A DNA stretch of 64,000 nt, taken from assembly GCF_027172205.1 (NCBI RefSeq), contig NC_070614.1, positions 34,338,001 to 34,402,000 of the forward strand, given 5' to 3'. The notes below the pieces were generated by a model. It was not told where the DNA came from. It made no database searches and saw nothing but the letters and a program-made list of their open reading frames with translations. Positions 9,801-22,200 of the stretch are shown here, in pieces. Source of the DNA: Podarcis raffonei (taxonomy: Eukaryota > Chordata > Lepidosauria > Squamata > Lacertidae). The position numbers and the translations under genes are program-made. Every line of letters starts with the position of its first letter. Within the stretch, counting starts at the first letter, position 1.

Positions 9801-12800
9801 CTCACTCTAGCTAGGCAAAAACACTCATTGTAAGAAGCAGGGCCAGTGGCAGGTGTGGCCTGGGGAGAGTTCTGAGACACAGATAAAGAGGCCTAGAAAG
9901 CTGCTTTTGGTGCCTAGGCCTGAGTTTCCAGACCACAGAATTAATTGACGCAGGTGGCACTGTGGTCTAAACCACAGAGCCTAGGGCTTGCTAATCAGAA
10001 GGTCAGTGGTTTGAATCCCTGCGACGGCGTGAGCTCCCATTGTTCAGTCCCAGCTCCTACCAACCTAGCAGTTCTAAAGCACGTCAAAGTGCAAGTAGAT
10101 AAATAGGTACCACTCTGGCGGGAAGGTAAACAGCATTTCTGTGTGCTGCTCTGGTTTGCCAGAAGAAGCTTCGTCATGCTGGCCCCATGACATGGAAGCT
10201 GTACACCAGCTCCCTCAGCCAATAAAGCGAGATGATCACCGCAACCCCAGAGTCGGTCACGACTGGACCTAACGGTCAGGGGTCCCTTTACCTTTACACA
10301 TGAAACTACAGCTTATAAATTACTATACTTGTCTCTCCTTCTTAAATCTTTGTCTCTGTTCAGCTCGTGTATGGTTCTGCTCCAGTGATGAATGATAAAG
10401 CCCCAGGACTTTCTTTCTTCCAGATGACCCCTAAGGAAACCCTTCAGTATTCAGGGATACTCTCTTTATTACTGCATTTTGGTTGGATATGGATTGGGGT
10501 CATTGTTATGGACACAGACAATGGAGAGAGATTTCTGCAAATAGCAGTTTCACTGTTCTCCCAGAATGGTATTTGTTTTGCCTTCATAGAAGTACTCCCC
10601 TTTTCAATTTCCTTCACTGAATTTGATGATAAGTTAGAACATGGGTCAAAAATACACGCTAAAGCCATGAACAGCAAAGCCAATGTAATAGTGTTTTATG
10701 GAGAATCTAATGCTATGATGTATCTGAGATGGTTTCCATATTTGTCAAAAGAGGAACATGAGACAAATATATCAAGAGGGAAAGTGTGGATACTGACAGC
10801 CCAGATGGAGCTCACTTCATTGGCCTTTCAAAAGAATTGGGATACAGATATAATCTTTGGTGCTCTCTCTTTCACAATTCACACCACTGACCTACCAGCG
10901 TTCAAGCCATTTGTTGAGAGCATCAGTCCTTCCAGGACAAAAGGAAACAGTTTTATCAGAGACTTCTGGCAGCAGGCTTTTGGCTGTGTATTCCCAAATT
11001 CTGTTTTGGAGAGGGGAGATGGATACATTTGTACTGGCGATGAGAAACTGCAGAACCTTCCTGGAACGTTTTTTGAAGTGAGCATGACTGGTCACAGTTA
11101 CAACATCTACAATGCTGTCTATGCTGTGGCCCATGCTTTGCATGCTATGGCCTTGTCTAGAGAGAAACACAGTGCAATAGGGGATGGAAGGGTTTTGAAG
11201 CTTCAGAATCTCCAGATGTGGCAGGTAGGGGCATGAACATCATCATATAACTTTGCATGGTATCTTAGATCTTACAAAAGGCCCCCAAACAGTGTAGAAA
11301 CCTATTCCTCATATTCTTCCTGTGCTCACATTAAAAATTTATGGCATAACATGACTTTCTCAGATAGTTGGTGTTGGCTGCTATCAAATTATTATAATTT
11401 ATAATTTATTAAATTTGTATGCTTTCCTGTACCTGTAGATCTCAGGGCAGTTCACAACATAAAATTACAATATAAAAAAAACAAAACGTAAAATACATCC
11501 CCACATAAAAGGTTTAAAAAGGCATCGGGTGTCAATTTATCACCTGCCTGACAACAAGTGCTGGAAATGTAAAGAAGCTGAGGGAACATTCTTTCATCTT
11601 TGGTGGACGTGCCCAAAGGTTAAGGCTTACTGGGAAATGATATATAATGAACTGAAGAAGGTATTTAAATTTACCTTTCCTAAGAAACCAGAGGCCTTCC
11701 TTTTGGGTATAGTCGGCCAATTGGTGCTAAAGAAAGACAGAACTTTTTTTATGAACGCAACAACAGCAGCAAGAATACTTCTCGCTAAGTATTGGAAGAC
11801 ACAAGATTTGCCCACCGTGGAAGAGTGGCAGATGCAAGTGATTGACTACATGGAGATGGCAGAAATGACTGGCAGAATCCGTGACCAGGGAGAAGAATCG
11901 ATGGAAGAGGATTGGAAAAAGTTCAAGGACTATCTACAAAAATATTGTAAAATGTTTGAGTGTTAAAATGATGTGGTAGGTGAAGGTAACATGGCATTTG
12001 GGATATGGTTAAAAGAGCTATGAAAAGAAGAATTTTAAAAAAGGAGAAGGGGGGTATGACTAGAATAATATTATGTCTAAGTATATAAGGTGGAGTAAAG
12101 GATCAAGATAAGGGAAATTAGAGACATAATAAGTGGAAGTATATAATTATAAACGAGGTTTGAAAAAGGGTTAGAATTTGCTGAATTTGACGGAATAAAG
12201 AGGAATACAAAAAAGGGAGATGTGAGGAGGTCGGGAAAGAGGGATATGGAATTTTGAAACTTAAAAGTGGAATTTTCTTTTCTTTTCTCTTTTTCTTCTT
12301 GTCAAGTGTATTTTTTGTTGGCTGTTTTTATTTTGTTATATGTGGTGTGATTTTCTGTTTCTTATGTTTTTATGTTTTGTAAAACTTTAATAAACATTTA
12401 TTTAAAAAATAAAATAAAAAGGCATCGGGTGTCAATCAGCCAAAGGTCTGGTTGAAGAGGAATGTTTTTGCCTGGCATCTAAAGGTATATAAGCCAAACC
12501 TCCCTGGCAAGAGCATTTCAAAAACAGGGAACCACTGCAGCAAAGGCCCATTCTCATGTTGCCATCTTCTGGACCTCTCGTGGAGGAAGAACACAAAGAA
12601 GGGCCTCAGATGATGTTCTCAGGGTTCATATGGGTCGCAGGTGGCACTGTGGTCTAAGCCACTGAGAATCTTGAGCTTGCCAATCAGAAGGTTGGTGGTT
12701 CGAATTCCCACAATGGAGTAAGCTCCTGTTGCTCTGTCCCAGCTTCTGCCAACCTAGCAGTTTGCAAGCACCCCAAAAAGTGCAAGTAGATAAATGGGTA

Positions 12801-13789
12801 CCGCTCCAGCGGGAAGGTAAATGGCATTTCCGTGCTCTGCTCTGGTTCGCCAGAAGCAGCATAGTCATGCTGGCCACATGACCCGGAAAGCTGCCTGTTT
12901 ACAAACGCCGGCTCCCTTGGCCTAAAAGCGAGATGAGTGCCACAGCCCCATAGTTGCCTTTGATTGGACTTAACCATCCAGAGGTCCTTTACCTTTACCT
13001 TTTTACCTATGGAGAGAAGGGGTTGTTGAGGTATTGCAATCCTGAGAAATTAAACAGACTTTGAATTGGACGTGGAAACTAATTGGCAGCCAGTACAGTC
13101 AGGCCAGGATTGGCGTAATATGCGCAAACTGTCTTGCTCCACTGAGCAACCTGACCACTGATTTCTGCACTAGCTGAAATTTCTGAACCATCTTCAGACT
13201 GTCTTTCCTCTTTGTGGTCTCTAAACTTACAGCATGCTCAGCCTACATTCATGTAATTTTGTGGATTCAAATAGCGATTCCTCAATTAGACCTTAATTTG
13301 CAAAATCCATCTCTAGACTTTCTAAAATTATTGCCTTTTCCTTTGCAATCCAGCTCCATCAATTTTTGAGAAGTGTCTCATTTAACAACAGTGCTGGGAA
13401 CAGGATTTCTTTTGACCATAATTTGGAATTATTAGCAGAATTTGATGTTATCAATTGGATAGTTTCCTCAAATCAAACCTTTCACAGAGTGAAAATTGGG
13501 ACTGTGGATCCTGACAGACCTTCAGACCGAGTGCTGACCATAAATGAAGATGCCATCACATGGCACAAGTGGTTTAATCAGGTAGGATCTGACTGTTGGC
13601 AGCTTTGGAGATCTCCCATTTTTGAATAGTACTGCCTCTCTGTGTGGAAGTGCAAAGCAAATTTCTGTGAACAATTGTGATCTCTCTTTTAACAATTATG
13701 TTAGAAACTAGCCTTCTGTACTGCACAATAAATTTAAGCAAAATCTGTCAAATATCCGAGAAGTGAATGTGGATAAAAATAACAGAGTA

Positions 13790-13834
<45 letters not shown>

Positions 13835-16061
13835 TAAAAATGTTATAGAAAACAATGAACTTGTATAGGAAAAAATAATGTGATGCATTGCAGTATATTG
13901 AATATGTTAAACGGAAGGTTCTTAATCCTATTTGTAAAATACATTGTGTTTTAAATAAATATAATTTGAATTCTGAAATACTGTTCATGGGCAGACAGGG
14001 GTAATTACTTTTGTTATACAGTTTGGCATGGAAAAATGAACAGCAACAAAAATAAACAAATAATGTGTTATAAATGTAGGCATAATACTACAGTATATAC
14101 AAGGTTTGAATTGCAATTTGTAAGATCAGACCGATTCATACATGAATGAAATGCCTTCTTGCTATAGAGAGTCTTGGGGTGGGGGGACGGGGACTAAATA
14201 TGGTTAATAATTTCAAACTATGTATTCTCATTAGGCACAGCCTCTTTCTGTCTGTACAGAGAGTTGCCATCCTGGTTTTAGGAAGAAAGGGAGGGAGTCG
14301 GAGGCATCTTGCTGCTATGATTGCATCCCTTGCCCAGAAGGAGAGATTTCCAACCAGGAAGGTATGAAATATATTATTTAGGTTTATCAAAAGAAGGGGT
14401 GTCATTCAGAGGAGTATGCTTATAACTGTGACTGCTTCAAGGTTAGTTTTTTGTTCTTTGATTGATAGGTTTTGTTAAATGGTTTGGTGAGCTGGATCTA
14501 AGAAGCAGCTGCTGCCTAGGGAGAATCTGGTCCATGTGGTATCATTTGGACCTGGTGATTGTAAAGAAATTAATTCAATTAAAATTGCAATGCATTTTTA
14601 CTAGTGCTGCTCTGCCGATATCTAACTAAAGAAAGCACCATTCAAAGATGTTATTGAGGTACACCTCAAAATCGGGATTCTTAAATTAGTGTTGCTCCTT
14701 GGCTATAAACTACAAATTGTCTGTTTTTTGTTACGTTTTGTTTTAGAATAGAAAATCCCATGAATAGAGAAATCGGCAGCTATATTTTGCTTTAGCAGCT
14801 ATCATTCATGTTTTGTGAATGGCACTGCAACAGGCTTTTCCTTTGGTCTTTCTTTAAACTGTGCTTGGATGCTGCAGGAATGAACAAAAGTTCCCCCTTT
14901 AATGATAATGGGTTTTCTGCCAGATTTAGGTTGGCACTGTAATCTCAGGCTGCTTAATACATCATTGTTTTTAGTACTAACAATGCTGCTTAATATCACT
15001 AAGGCTCTAAGTCACATTTGAGAGTACTAGCACAGAACATATATGAATTTGTACAAACAGTTTTGACTTCATGAAAGAAACATTTTTATGCATCGTCTTG
15101 AAATGTTATGGCGTATTTGTAAAATAAAGATCTTGGCTTTTCTATTTCAGACATGAATGACTGCATTAAATGTGCTGATGAAAAGTATCCAAACAAAAAT
15201 CAGGATTTATGTATTCCTAAGTCTGTAACCTATTTGTCATATGGGGAACTGTTAGGACTTGGCTTAACCTGTTTTGCTCTAGCCTTTTCTTTCACCACTG
15301 CTCTGGTGCTAGGAATATTTATAAAACACCATGACACTCCCATCGTCAAAGCCAACAACCAGAACCTCACCTACACTCTCCTAATCTCTCTCCTGCTCTG
15401 CTTCCTTTGTGCACTGCTATTCATTGGGAAACCGCAGAAGATTATGTGTCTCCTCCGACAAACTGCTTTTAGCATCATCTTCTCTGTGGCTGTTTCTTGT
15501 GTGTTGGCCAAAACCACCACAGTGGTCCTGGCTTTCTTAGCCACCAAACCTGGATCTAGGATGAGAAAATGGGTAGGGAAGAGGCTAGCCAACTCCATTG
15601 TGCTTTTCTGCTCTATTATTCAAACTGGTATCTGTGCTGTGTGGTTGGCAACCTCTCCCCCCTTCCCAGAAGTAGACATGCACTCAGTGAGTAAAGAAGT
15701 TGTCTTGGAATGTAATGAAGGGTCTGTGGCTATGTTTTACAGTGTCCTGAGCTACATGGGTTTCCTGGCAATTGCCAGCTTCACTGTGGCCTTTTTTGCC
15801 AGGAAACTACCTGATAGTTTCAATGAAGCCAAGTTCATCACTTTCAGCATGTTGGTGTTTTGCAGTGTTTGGTTATCCTTTGTTCCAGCTTATATGAGCT
15901 CTAAGGGCAAATATATGGTTGCTGTGGAGATCTTCGCTATCTTAGCCTCCAGTGCTGGGTTGCTAGGCTGCATCTTTTTTCCAAAATGTTACATTATTCT
16001 GTTGAGGCCTGAGCTGAACAACAAGGAACATCTAATGAAGAGGAAAGGCAGAATGATTTGA
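6635..16061 (+). CDS. V2R gene B, complete (6 exons; coding span with introns)
   Basis: Complete type 2 vomeronasal receptor, 878 aa. Exons: 6635-6852, 8212-8503, 10364-11224, 13354-13581, 14235-14361, 15151-16061; total 2637 nt with no internal stop, all introns GT-AG. Residues 1-20 are a signal peptide, about 25-533 the Venus-flytrap ligand domain, 534-585 the cysteine-rich domain, and about 600-865 seven helices. Family knowledge predicts a G-protein-coupled pheromone/chemical receptor in vomeronasal neurons; the ligand is unknown. It is the most divergent complete gene of the window in exons 1-3. Its 3' half is duplicated as gene A. Intron 1 holds a reversed LINE relic and TCC/TTC tract, intron 2 a SINE and a GC-rich block, intron 3 a truncated L1 and another SINE. 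Confidence 0.93.
7685..8110 (-). mobile_element. CR1/L2-type LINE relic with simple-repeat tail
   Basis: On the minus strand, 8098-7890 encodes [19 protein letters not shown] and [13 protein letters not shown], matching the thumb region of CR1/L2-type reverse transcriptases. It is followed, after an internal deletion, by a 3' end reading CTGGGTTTCCCTGGCCAC on the + strand and a (GAA)n(GGA)n tail. The same 3' end occurs at 50036-50115 and 62635-62700. It lies in gene B intron 1. Confidence 0.65.
7709..7793 (+). repeat. (TCC)n(TTC)n tract
   Basis: About 85 bp of pure pyrimidine: TCC units followed by TTC units, forming the tail of the reversed LINE relic. On the minus strand it reads as poly-Lys/Arg, which is not a protein-coding signal. 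Confidence 0.95.
8212..8503 (+). CDS. Gene B exon 2 (flytrap lobe 1)
   Basis: 292 nt after a TTCTAG acceptor. Encodes [20 protein letters not shown] through NIYDSYF to YKIPQ, ending phase 0 before GTAGGT. PNITLGF contains an N-glycosylation sequon. The Q-H-I-L-A-L and F-H/N-I-Y-D-S-Y motifs are V2R family signatures. Confidence 0.92.
8504..10363. other. Gene B intron 2: hAT-like fragment, GC-rich block, SINE
   Basis: 8504-9180 has a short (TTTA)(TTTG) tract at 8561-8590 and otherwise nothing I recognise. 9187-9330 (CAGGGCTGGAGAACCTTTTT start) resembles a hAT-type non-autonomous element. 9360-9760 is markedly more GC-rich than its surroundings and has an open frame of 105 codons, but no recognisable protein; I treat it as an unclassified repeat. 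9950-10297 is a SINE. Confidence 0.4.
9950..10297 (+). repeat. tRNA-derived SINE
   Basis: GCAGGTGGCACTGTGGTCTA head, B box GGTTTGAATCC, GTAAACAGCATTTCTGTGTG body, and GGGTCCCTTTACCTTTAC end. It is the same SINE family as 661-1044 and is less decayed than that copy. Confidence 0.8.
10364..11224 (+). CDS. Gene B exon 3 (flytrap core)
   Basis: 861 nt, 287 codons, the longest exon 3 of the window. Begins [11 protein letters not shown] after TTCAG and ends LQMWQ before GTAGGG. It contains the conserved [39 protein letters not shown] and [18 protein letters not shown] motifs. The segment just before the donor is the length-variable part between paralogues. Confidence 0.93.
11537..12415 (+). mobile_element. 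5'-truncated L1 LINE with target-site duplication
   Basis: Encodes the C-terminal part of an L1 ORF2 protein (to stop at 11964-11966) with the L1 zinc-knuckle pattern [18 protein letters not shown], then about 420 bp of 3' UTR, AATAAA at about 12390 and an A-rich tail. It is flanked by a 21-bp direct repeat, AAAAAGGCATCGGGTGTCAA plus T, at 11516-11536 and 12416-12436. Gene A has the uninterrupted site at about 430-450. The frame is still open to its natural stop, consistent with a fairly recent insertion. Confidence 0.88.
12636..13002 (+). repeat. tRNA-derived SINE
   Basis: Same family and same location as the SINE at 661-1044 in gene A: head GCAGGTGGCACTGTGGTCTA, B box GGTTCGAATTCC, TTTACCTTTACCT end. 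It was therefore inherited through the A/B duplication. Confidence 0.78.
13354..13581 (+). CDS. Gene B exon 4 (end of flytrap domain)
   Basis: 228 nt, 76 codons, [16 protein letters not shown] to HKWFNQ, phase 0 at both ends. Differs from gene A exon 4 at two residues (Asp for Gly before HNLELL, and Arg for Gln in SDRVL), showing the recent A/B duplication. Confidence 0.92.
13793..13832 (+). repeat. (TTA)n microsatellite
   Basis: ATT/TTA array in gene B intron 4, the counterpart of 1875-1924 in gene A. Confidence 0.92.
14235..14361 (+). CDS. Gene B exon 5 (cysteine-rich domain)
   Basis: 127 nt, [15 protein letters not shown] to [13 protein letters not shown]. It supplies six of the nine domain cysteines. 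Donor is GTATGA, as in gene A. The last codon is split with exon 6 to form Asp. Confidence 0.9.
15151..16061 (+). CDS. Gene B exon 6 (seven-transmembrane domain)
   Basis: 911 nt after CTATTTCAG, encoding [14 protein letters not shown], seven helices, [17 protein letters not shown] and [14 protein letters not shown]. The tail ends [12 protein letters not shown], three residues longer than in A and D-F, because the sequence diverges from A right at the end of the coding region. A possible AATAAA lies at 16571-16576. Confidence 0.94.
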
Positions 16062-16929
16062 ATATAGATTAAAATATAACACAGAAGCTGCTATGTTTGT
16101 GTTCCTCTTATACGTTGTGTCTACACTGCAGAATATTTCTAAGAGCGTTTTTCCTGAAATGTGACCTAGACAAATATTCACTCAAATCCCATCAATTTCC
16201 TCTAATTAAAAAATTCCAATGGAAAAGTGGAAACCTCCTAAATGGATACCATGTACCGAGTAAAGTACATTACATCAACTTATATTCACTTACATACTAT
16301 GCCCACCAAACCTTGTGGAAGGTTGGAAATGCCAAAAAGGAAAAGCTAATCATACGAGGCAAATAACCACCACATCACCTGCAGCCACATCACTAGTATA
16401 AACAAAGAACTACCCTGTTAAGGGGATTAAGTGTTTGGGAAGAAAAAGGCTCTGATGAACACCAAATTATAATATAATATTTATTTGATCTTACCAAAAT
16501 ACCAGATGTTAGAAGTGTATTTTTATACTGTAAACCACTCTGTGATAGTCTGATGAAAGTATATAAATTTAATAAATATATAAAAGTAAGATTCACTCAT
16601 TTTCTGTGTTTTCAAATTCAACCATTTTGCAAAATAATTTGTGAAATAAGTGTGTACAGGAGAATGAAAGCTATCCAAATGTTAAATTATTAGACCTTTA
16701 ACAGTCAGGCAGTGTTCACATGTTCCATGTTCACAATCTGAGGACAGGTGGGGAGGATTATAGCCATTTGCATCTGTAATCAATAAAGTTGCGGCCTATT
16801 TGAACCAAATTATAAGTTGCTGTCTTGGGAGCGACAGGGTCACGGGGCCTTGGCATGCAATTCTTAATACACTAAGTCAGTACAAGATAAATGGAAATAA
16901 ATCCCTTTTGTCAAAAGTGTATCAATTGT

Positions 16930-17440
16930 AGAAGGATAGCTTCAGTGGTTTCCCTGCAATGGGATGAAGTGTATGAAAAAAATAAAATAAGGATTCACCA
17001 GCTACAGCCATCCCTGCATCTGGAAGGCTTGACTTCAGTTGTTTGTGCTGTGGTGGCCTCCTGTCTCATCTACTGCAATGTGCTTATGTGGGACCTACCT
17101 TGAGGATGGTCCAGAGACCTCAATTATTACAGACTGCATCTGTTAGGCTGGTAAGTGGGAAGCCTGATGGGATAATGTGTCACTGGTCCTGAAAGCAGTG
17201 CATTGGCAGTCAATGAGCTATTGGGCTTAATTCATGGTGTTAGTACTAGCATATGAAGTCCTAAATGGCCTGGGATCTAAGTACTTAAAAGTGTGCCTTC
17301 CCCAGTATCAACCATATTGCACTCTATAATCGGAAGGTACAACTTTCTCTCATGTTGAATTTCAGGAGGGGGTGGGATCCTGTTTAATCTTTCCAAATCA
17401 CATTGATTCAGCCTGGCATTTGTGAATCCTGTGAATCCTG
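16930..17440 (+). mobile_element. CR1/L2-type LINE ORF2 relic
   Basis: Decayed coding strand of a LINE reverse transcriptase 3' region. It includes TGTCTCATCTACTGCAATGT (…SYCN-type motif), CAGACTGCATCTGTTAGGCT, GCAGTGCATTGGCAGTCAAT (L-H-W-L-P-V motif) and AAGTCCTAAATGGCCTGGGA (K-A-L-N-G-L-G motif). These are hallmarks of L2/CR1 elements. It is old, with several frame breaks and no tail. Confidence 0.65.
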
Positions 17441-18680
17441 TGTTATACCCTTACTTCATGCATATATTATAAAGAATGGATACAAGTTGAAATCAACTGT
17501 TCAAACATGAGCAGACCCTGTGGCTAGGAATGGAAACACAATATCCCCGACTCCTGCATCTTAGAGTCAATTCAGTTGGATGCCATGGTCTGTGGTATCA
17601 AAAGTTCTTGAGTAAATTGGGAGAATCAACAGGGTTACACTTTCTAATAACTAAGAAGGGAAATGTTTAAGCATGTAGGTAACAGGCCAATCCTCTACCA
17701 AAGCACTGTGTCCACATCCAGAGGGTTCATTATCTGAAAAATGATCCCCCACAAAATAATTAGATGTTGCTCCGGATATCTACACAGGACTTGTATCAAG
17801 AGTGGTTCAGTATGAACAAGAGCAGCTTTACCCACAATATGCCTTGCCAATTTGTCAGAGCAGGCTCATGAGTTTTTGTTTTAATCACTGTAAAGATCCA
17901 GACACTCAAAGGAGAAGTATCAGTCCAGTTACTTTGTAGTGAGTGCAGCCTCCCTCCCACCCCAAGGTCTCAGTGTTTTGCTGACAATGCTGGGAGCAAT
18001 CATGTGGGATGCACTGGAAGTTTCCCAGGATGTTCTGGTGGGAGGTCAGAGGGCAATCTGACCACAATCCTGGACATTACTGGAATTTCAAAGGTGGAAA
18101 TGACATTCAGGGGGCATTTCCTGGAAGCAGAGGTCTGTCCTGGATCTTCAGCAAGCTCAACAATTTTGGGGTGTCCTGGCTTTTACTTTTTGAAATATGG
18201 GAGCCCTCCTTGACCATGACTCTTAATAGTTGCTACAGGGCCTGGTTACTGACCCCACATTTTTTCTTTTCCCTTTCCAGCCATCACCACTTTTTTGAAG
18301 CCATTTTACACATTGGAATTTTTAAAAAAAGTTCTGTGGGCACCATTCACAAAATGGCTGACATGGTATATCACAAAATGGCCATATTGGGGACATCATA
18401 TAATACAAAATAGCCATTGTGGGGAGGGGGAGAATAATGACTTCAATGTAGGAGAGGCTGAGCTAATGCCAACAGGAAACATTGTTGTGGTTGTGGTTGT
18501 GGTGGTTGTTTTGAAAATAGTGTTGTCGTCTTTCTCATTTCAAACTTTTTTGCCCCTTCCTTTCCTAAGTGAAAGAGAAAATCTGTGTCAAAAAAGAACT
18601 TTCCAGAGTATGAGACAAACATGTTTGTTCATTTGCACAGGGACTTTCCAATTTTAACTCAACAATTACATTTAATTTAA

Positions 18681-19001
18681 CAACTGACTTCTCAATTAAA
18701 GGACAGTAATTAGTTCTGATAGTCATCCAAACCTCTGTGGAATTTGCATGGCCATTACCAAAACAAAGAGCAAAGACTGTGAAGGATGTCATAAATATAC
18801 CCAATACAATTCAGAGCTGGGGAGAAGGACTGGGAACAGGGGGAGGTTCACAGCTCTGATCTTGGCTATTCCACGCTTCAGGCTTATCAGGAAAATGTAA
18901 AACATTCAAATCATGAAGTTTTAACCACAGAAGCTGTAGTTATTGTGCTATAAAAGCGGGGGGACTTTATGTGCAGAGGAAAGATTTGTACTGTATTGAG
19001 G
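18681..19001 (+). promoter_or_regulatory. Gene C upstream conserved block with TATA box
   Basis: Conserved with genes D-G. Contains a homeodomain-type TAATTA core (18707-18712), an AACCTCTGTGGAATTTG motif, CATAAATATACCCAATAC, GGTTCACAGCTCTG, and a canonical TATAAAA at 18949-18955, 47 bp before the ATG. Only genes B, C and D keep the region holding this last position; E-G lack it. The promoter role is inferred from paralogue conservation. Confidence 0.5.
18949..18955 (+). promoter_or_regulatory. TATA box candidate of gene C
   Basis: TATAAAA followed by GCGGGG. It would place transcription start within about 20 bp of the ATG, which is tight, so the upstream ATAAATA at about 18792 may be used instead. 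Confidence 0.35.
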
Positions 19002-19219
19002 ATGGTAGTTTTAGTGCTCTTGCTGCTGGCACTGTTTCCTCACATGGTATGCAAGGCTCACACTGTTCAGTGCAGTATGGTTTATCCACACTCTCCACTT
19101 CACACATATCATCAGTCAGGAGACCTCATCATCGGTGGTGTGGCTTATCATGCTGGCATCGTCACCAGTTTACTACCTTTCGAAGAAGAACCTTTGCCTG
19201 TGCTGATGGAACCAATTGT
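19002..19219 (+). CDS. Gene C exon 1 (signal peptide)
   Basis: 218 nt from ATG in GAGGATGG context; [17 protein letters not shown] signal peptide, then [19 protein letters not shown]. Ends ATTGT|GTAAGG, phase 2. Confidence 0.92.
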
Positions 19220-22200
19220 GTAAGGTCTTAATAACTGTTTGCTTTTCTTGTCTTTTTCAGACACTGGGATAACTACAGCCTTGAAACATTGGCGTCTTGA
19301 GTTGAGTTGTAGGAAAAAGCTAAGGTGTTTAAGGCAAGGGTTGAGGGTCTGGTGAGAAAAGGTAGCTTTATAAAATAAGTTACAGTCATTGCACACACAG
19401 AATATAAAAGCATAAAAATAAAGAAAGCATAGAATAACAAAAAAAACCCACCCCAATTCCATTTAGATAAAGAGCAATATCCTCCTGATCTTTAAACAGT
19501 ATTCCTTTTACAATTCTGAATAAAAACATTGTAGGTTCTAGCCTCAGTCTTTCTGCTAAGATAACATTAATAACTTGCTATCTTAGTTTCCAAAAGCCAT
19601 TAACAGATTTACAGATTCATGTACAATAGATAAAATCTCACTCATCATATTTAAAATTATCACCAGGGATTGATACCATATCTATCACCTTTAAACAATT
19701 TTCCTGCAGTAGAGAAGCTACAATAAAGTTACTGAGCTTCCCCCATAAACAATCATTCCTAGGATTTTCTTTTAGTAAATTTGCTGCTTATTTTTCCAAA
19801 TATGATAGGCTAATTTTGCTAATGCAATGCCTGGTGGTATATTTTGGAAACTGCTTTCTTTGGGTTATTAAACAAAATATTTTCAAACCATGATAACTCT
19901 TGATAAGTTGTCTTTATCCTCACCACCCTCCTAATTTAAAATGTATAATTTCTGAGTATTCAAATAGTGATGGTGCTCACTGACATGTTGAAAAGTTTTT
20001 TTGTGTGTGTGCTTTTATCCAGTCTCTTTGCATACTGTACACCATGATACATCTATTGGTCAAAATATGCTAATTGTCCATTGTTGAAATTTCAATGTAA
20101 ACACTGGTGTTGTTTATCTTTTTATAAATATATATACCTTATAAATGCTGTAATACTTGCTTTTTGAAAAAAGTAGGTACAGAAGACCGTGACATTGCTT
20201 TTTTTAAAAAGTGTGGAATAACTTTCTGAAACAGAATCTCACTTTCATTTCAGTGTAGTCTCTAAGCATTACCAACACATCCTGGCTTTGGCTTTTGCAG
20301 TAAAGGAGATAAATGAAAACTCTCTGATCTTACCCAATCTCACTGTGGGCTTCCACATCTATGACAGTTATAACAACGCAAGGAGGACTTATCATGCCAC
20401 AATGCTGCTTCTATCAGCACTGGAGAGATTTATCCCTAACTACCTATGTGACAAGCAAAAAAATCTAATAGCAGTTGTTGGAGGACTGGATGCCCAAATT
20501 TCCATTCACGTGGCAACTCTCTTGAGTAACTATAAGGTTCCACAGGTAGGAATCTCTCTGTCTGTAGGTGAGTGGGTGTAACATGGGGAGTTAACACATA
20601 TATTCTTAGACATACTGCATTTCATATTCTATGATTCAAAGACGTTAATGTGTGCCTTGCAAAAAAAGAGACAGACTTATTTTTTCCATGCATCTCAGAG
20701 CCAAACTTGAAAAACAAGAAGTTTAGTCCGATGTTGCTGATAGAGTTTTTATGATGCTGCCAGTTCTGCTGTTTCTTTTGTTTTATTGTTTCGATTGTAT
20801 TAAATTCAGGAGGTTAAAAGAGGGCTTAAACTGTAGAAGAAAATATTCTTCATAGTACATTCACCATTGCGGGAAAAATTAAGTGCAAATAGGACTACAT
20901 AAAAACCATCAGTGTATGGAAGAACCACACCTTGCCAGGTGGACTCTGCATGTAATTTAAAGAAAATCAAGTGCTCAGAACTTGAGTAACTAATATCAAG
21001 GCAACAAGGAGAGTTCAAGGGAGATAAGCATTCACTATTTATGTGGACATCCAGGTAGACACAATTAGGAGGAAACACAGTTAGCGGCAAGGGAAAGCTA
21101 TGTGTAGTTGGACATGCACTCTGGATTGTAAGAATGCTGATTTCAAAAAAGCTTAAAGAACTACTAGGTGAGATCTCATGGTCAGAAATACTCAGAGAGA
21201 AGGGAGCCCAAGATGGATGGGAGTTTCTTAAAGGTGAAATACGGAAGGCACAAATGCAGATGATTCCAACAAGAAAGAAATGGGGGAGGCACCTAGAAAC
21301 CAGTGTAGCTGCATAAGGAGCTTACAGATGAGCTGAGTTTTGTTTTTGGTTTGTTTTTTTTAAAATCCTCTTGTCCCCTTTAGCCCCCATACTCCACAAA
21401 TAACTGTTCTATGTTTAGGGAGCAGTTCTTTCCCTTGAGGTGAGCGGGAATCAACAAAATGTAATTCCCTATCTTGTTGACATATGGCTTTCATCTGAAA
21501 AGGGAACAACCTACATGGATATGTTTTAAAACCTTCAATATACCTACATGGATATGTTTTAAAACCTTCAATATACTATATATATATCTGATTATTATTG
21601 CCTTCTTCATCTCTTCAGCTCATATATGGCTCTGTCCCATTGTTGAATGATAGAAACCTAGGACTTTCTTTCTACCAGATGGTACCCCATGAAGCCCTTC
21701 AGTACAAAGGGATTCTTTCTTTGCTTCTGCATTTCAGGTGGACATGGATTGGGGTCCTTGTAATGGATAATGAAAATGGTGAAAGATTTTTGCAAGCTGT
21801 TTTGCCAGTATTTAACCAGAGAGGTGTCTGCTTTGACTTTAAAATAAGAGTCCCTATGTTAACTTCTGGCTCTGAACTGGATGAAATGTTAGAAGATGGG
21901 ACAAGGATACACAATATAATAATGAAAAGTACAACCAATGTAGTTGTGTTTTATGGTGAATCTAATTCCATGGTGTTTTTGAGATGGCTTCCCTATTATT
22001 CGAGAACTCCACCGAGCCTACCAAAGGGCTTAGTGTGGATATCAACAGCTGAAATGGAGCTCACTTCCCTGGGTTACCAAAAGAATTGGGAAACAGAAAT
22101 ATTCCATGGTGTCCTGTCCTTCACAATTCATTCCAGTTACGTCCCCAATTTCAAACCATTTCTTGAGAGCCGAAATCCTTCCATTACAAAAGAAGATGGT

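Larger units (their letters stand above)
16062..19001. other. B-C intergenic spacer
   Basis: Holds the gene B 3' UTR, a CR1/L2-type LINE relic (16930-17440), and a long stretch (17440-18680) with no element I can name, including a short GTTGTGGTT array at about 18482-18510. The gene C promoter block is at 18681-19001. Confidence 0.5.
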
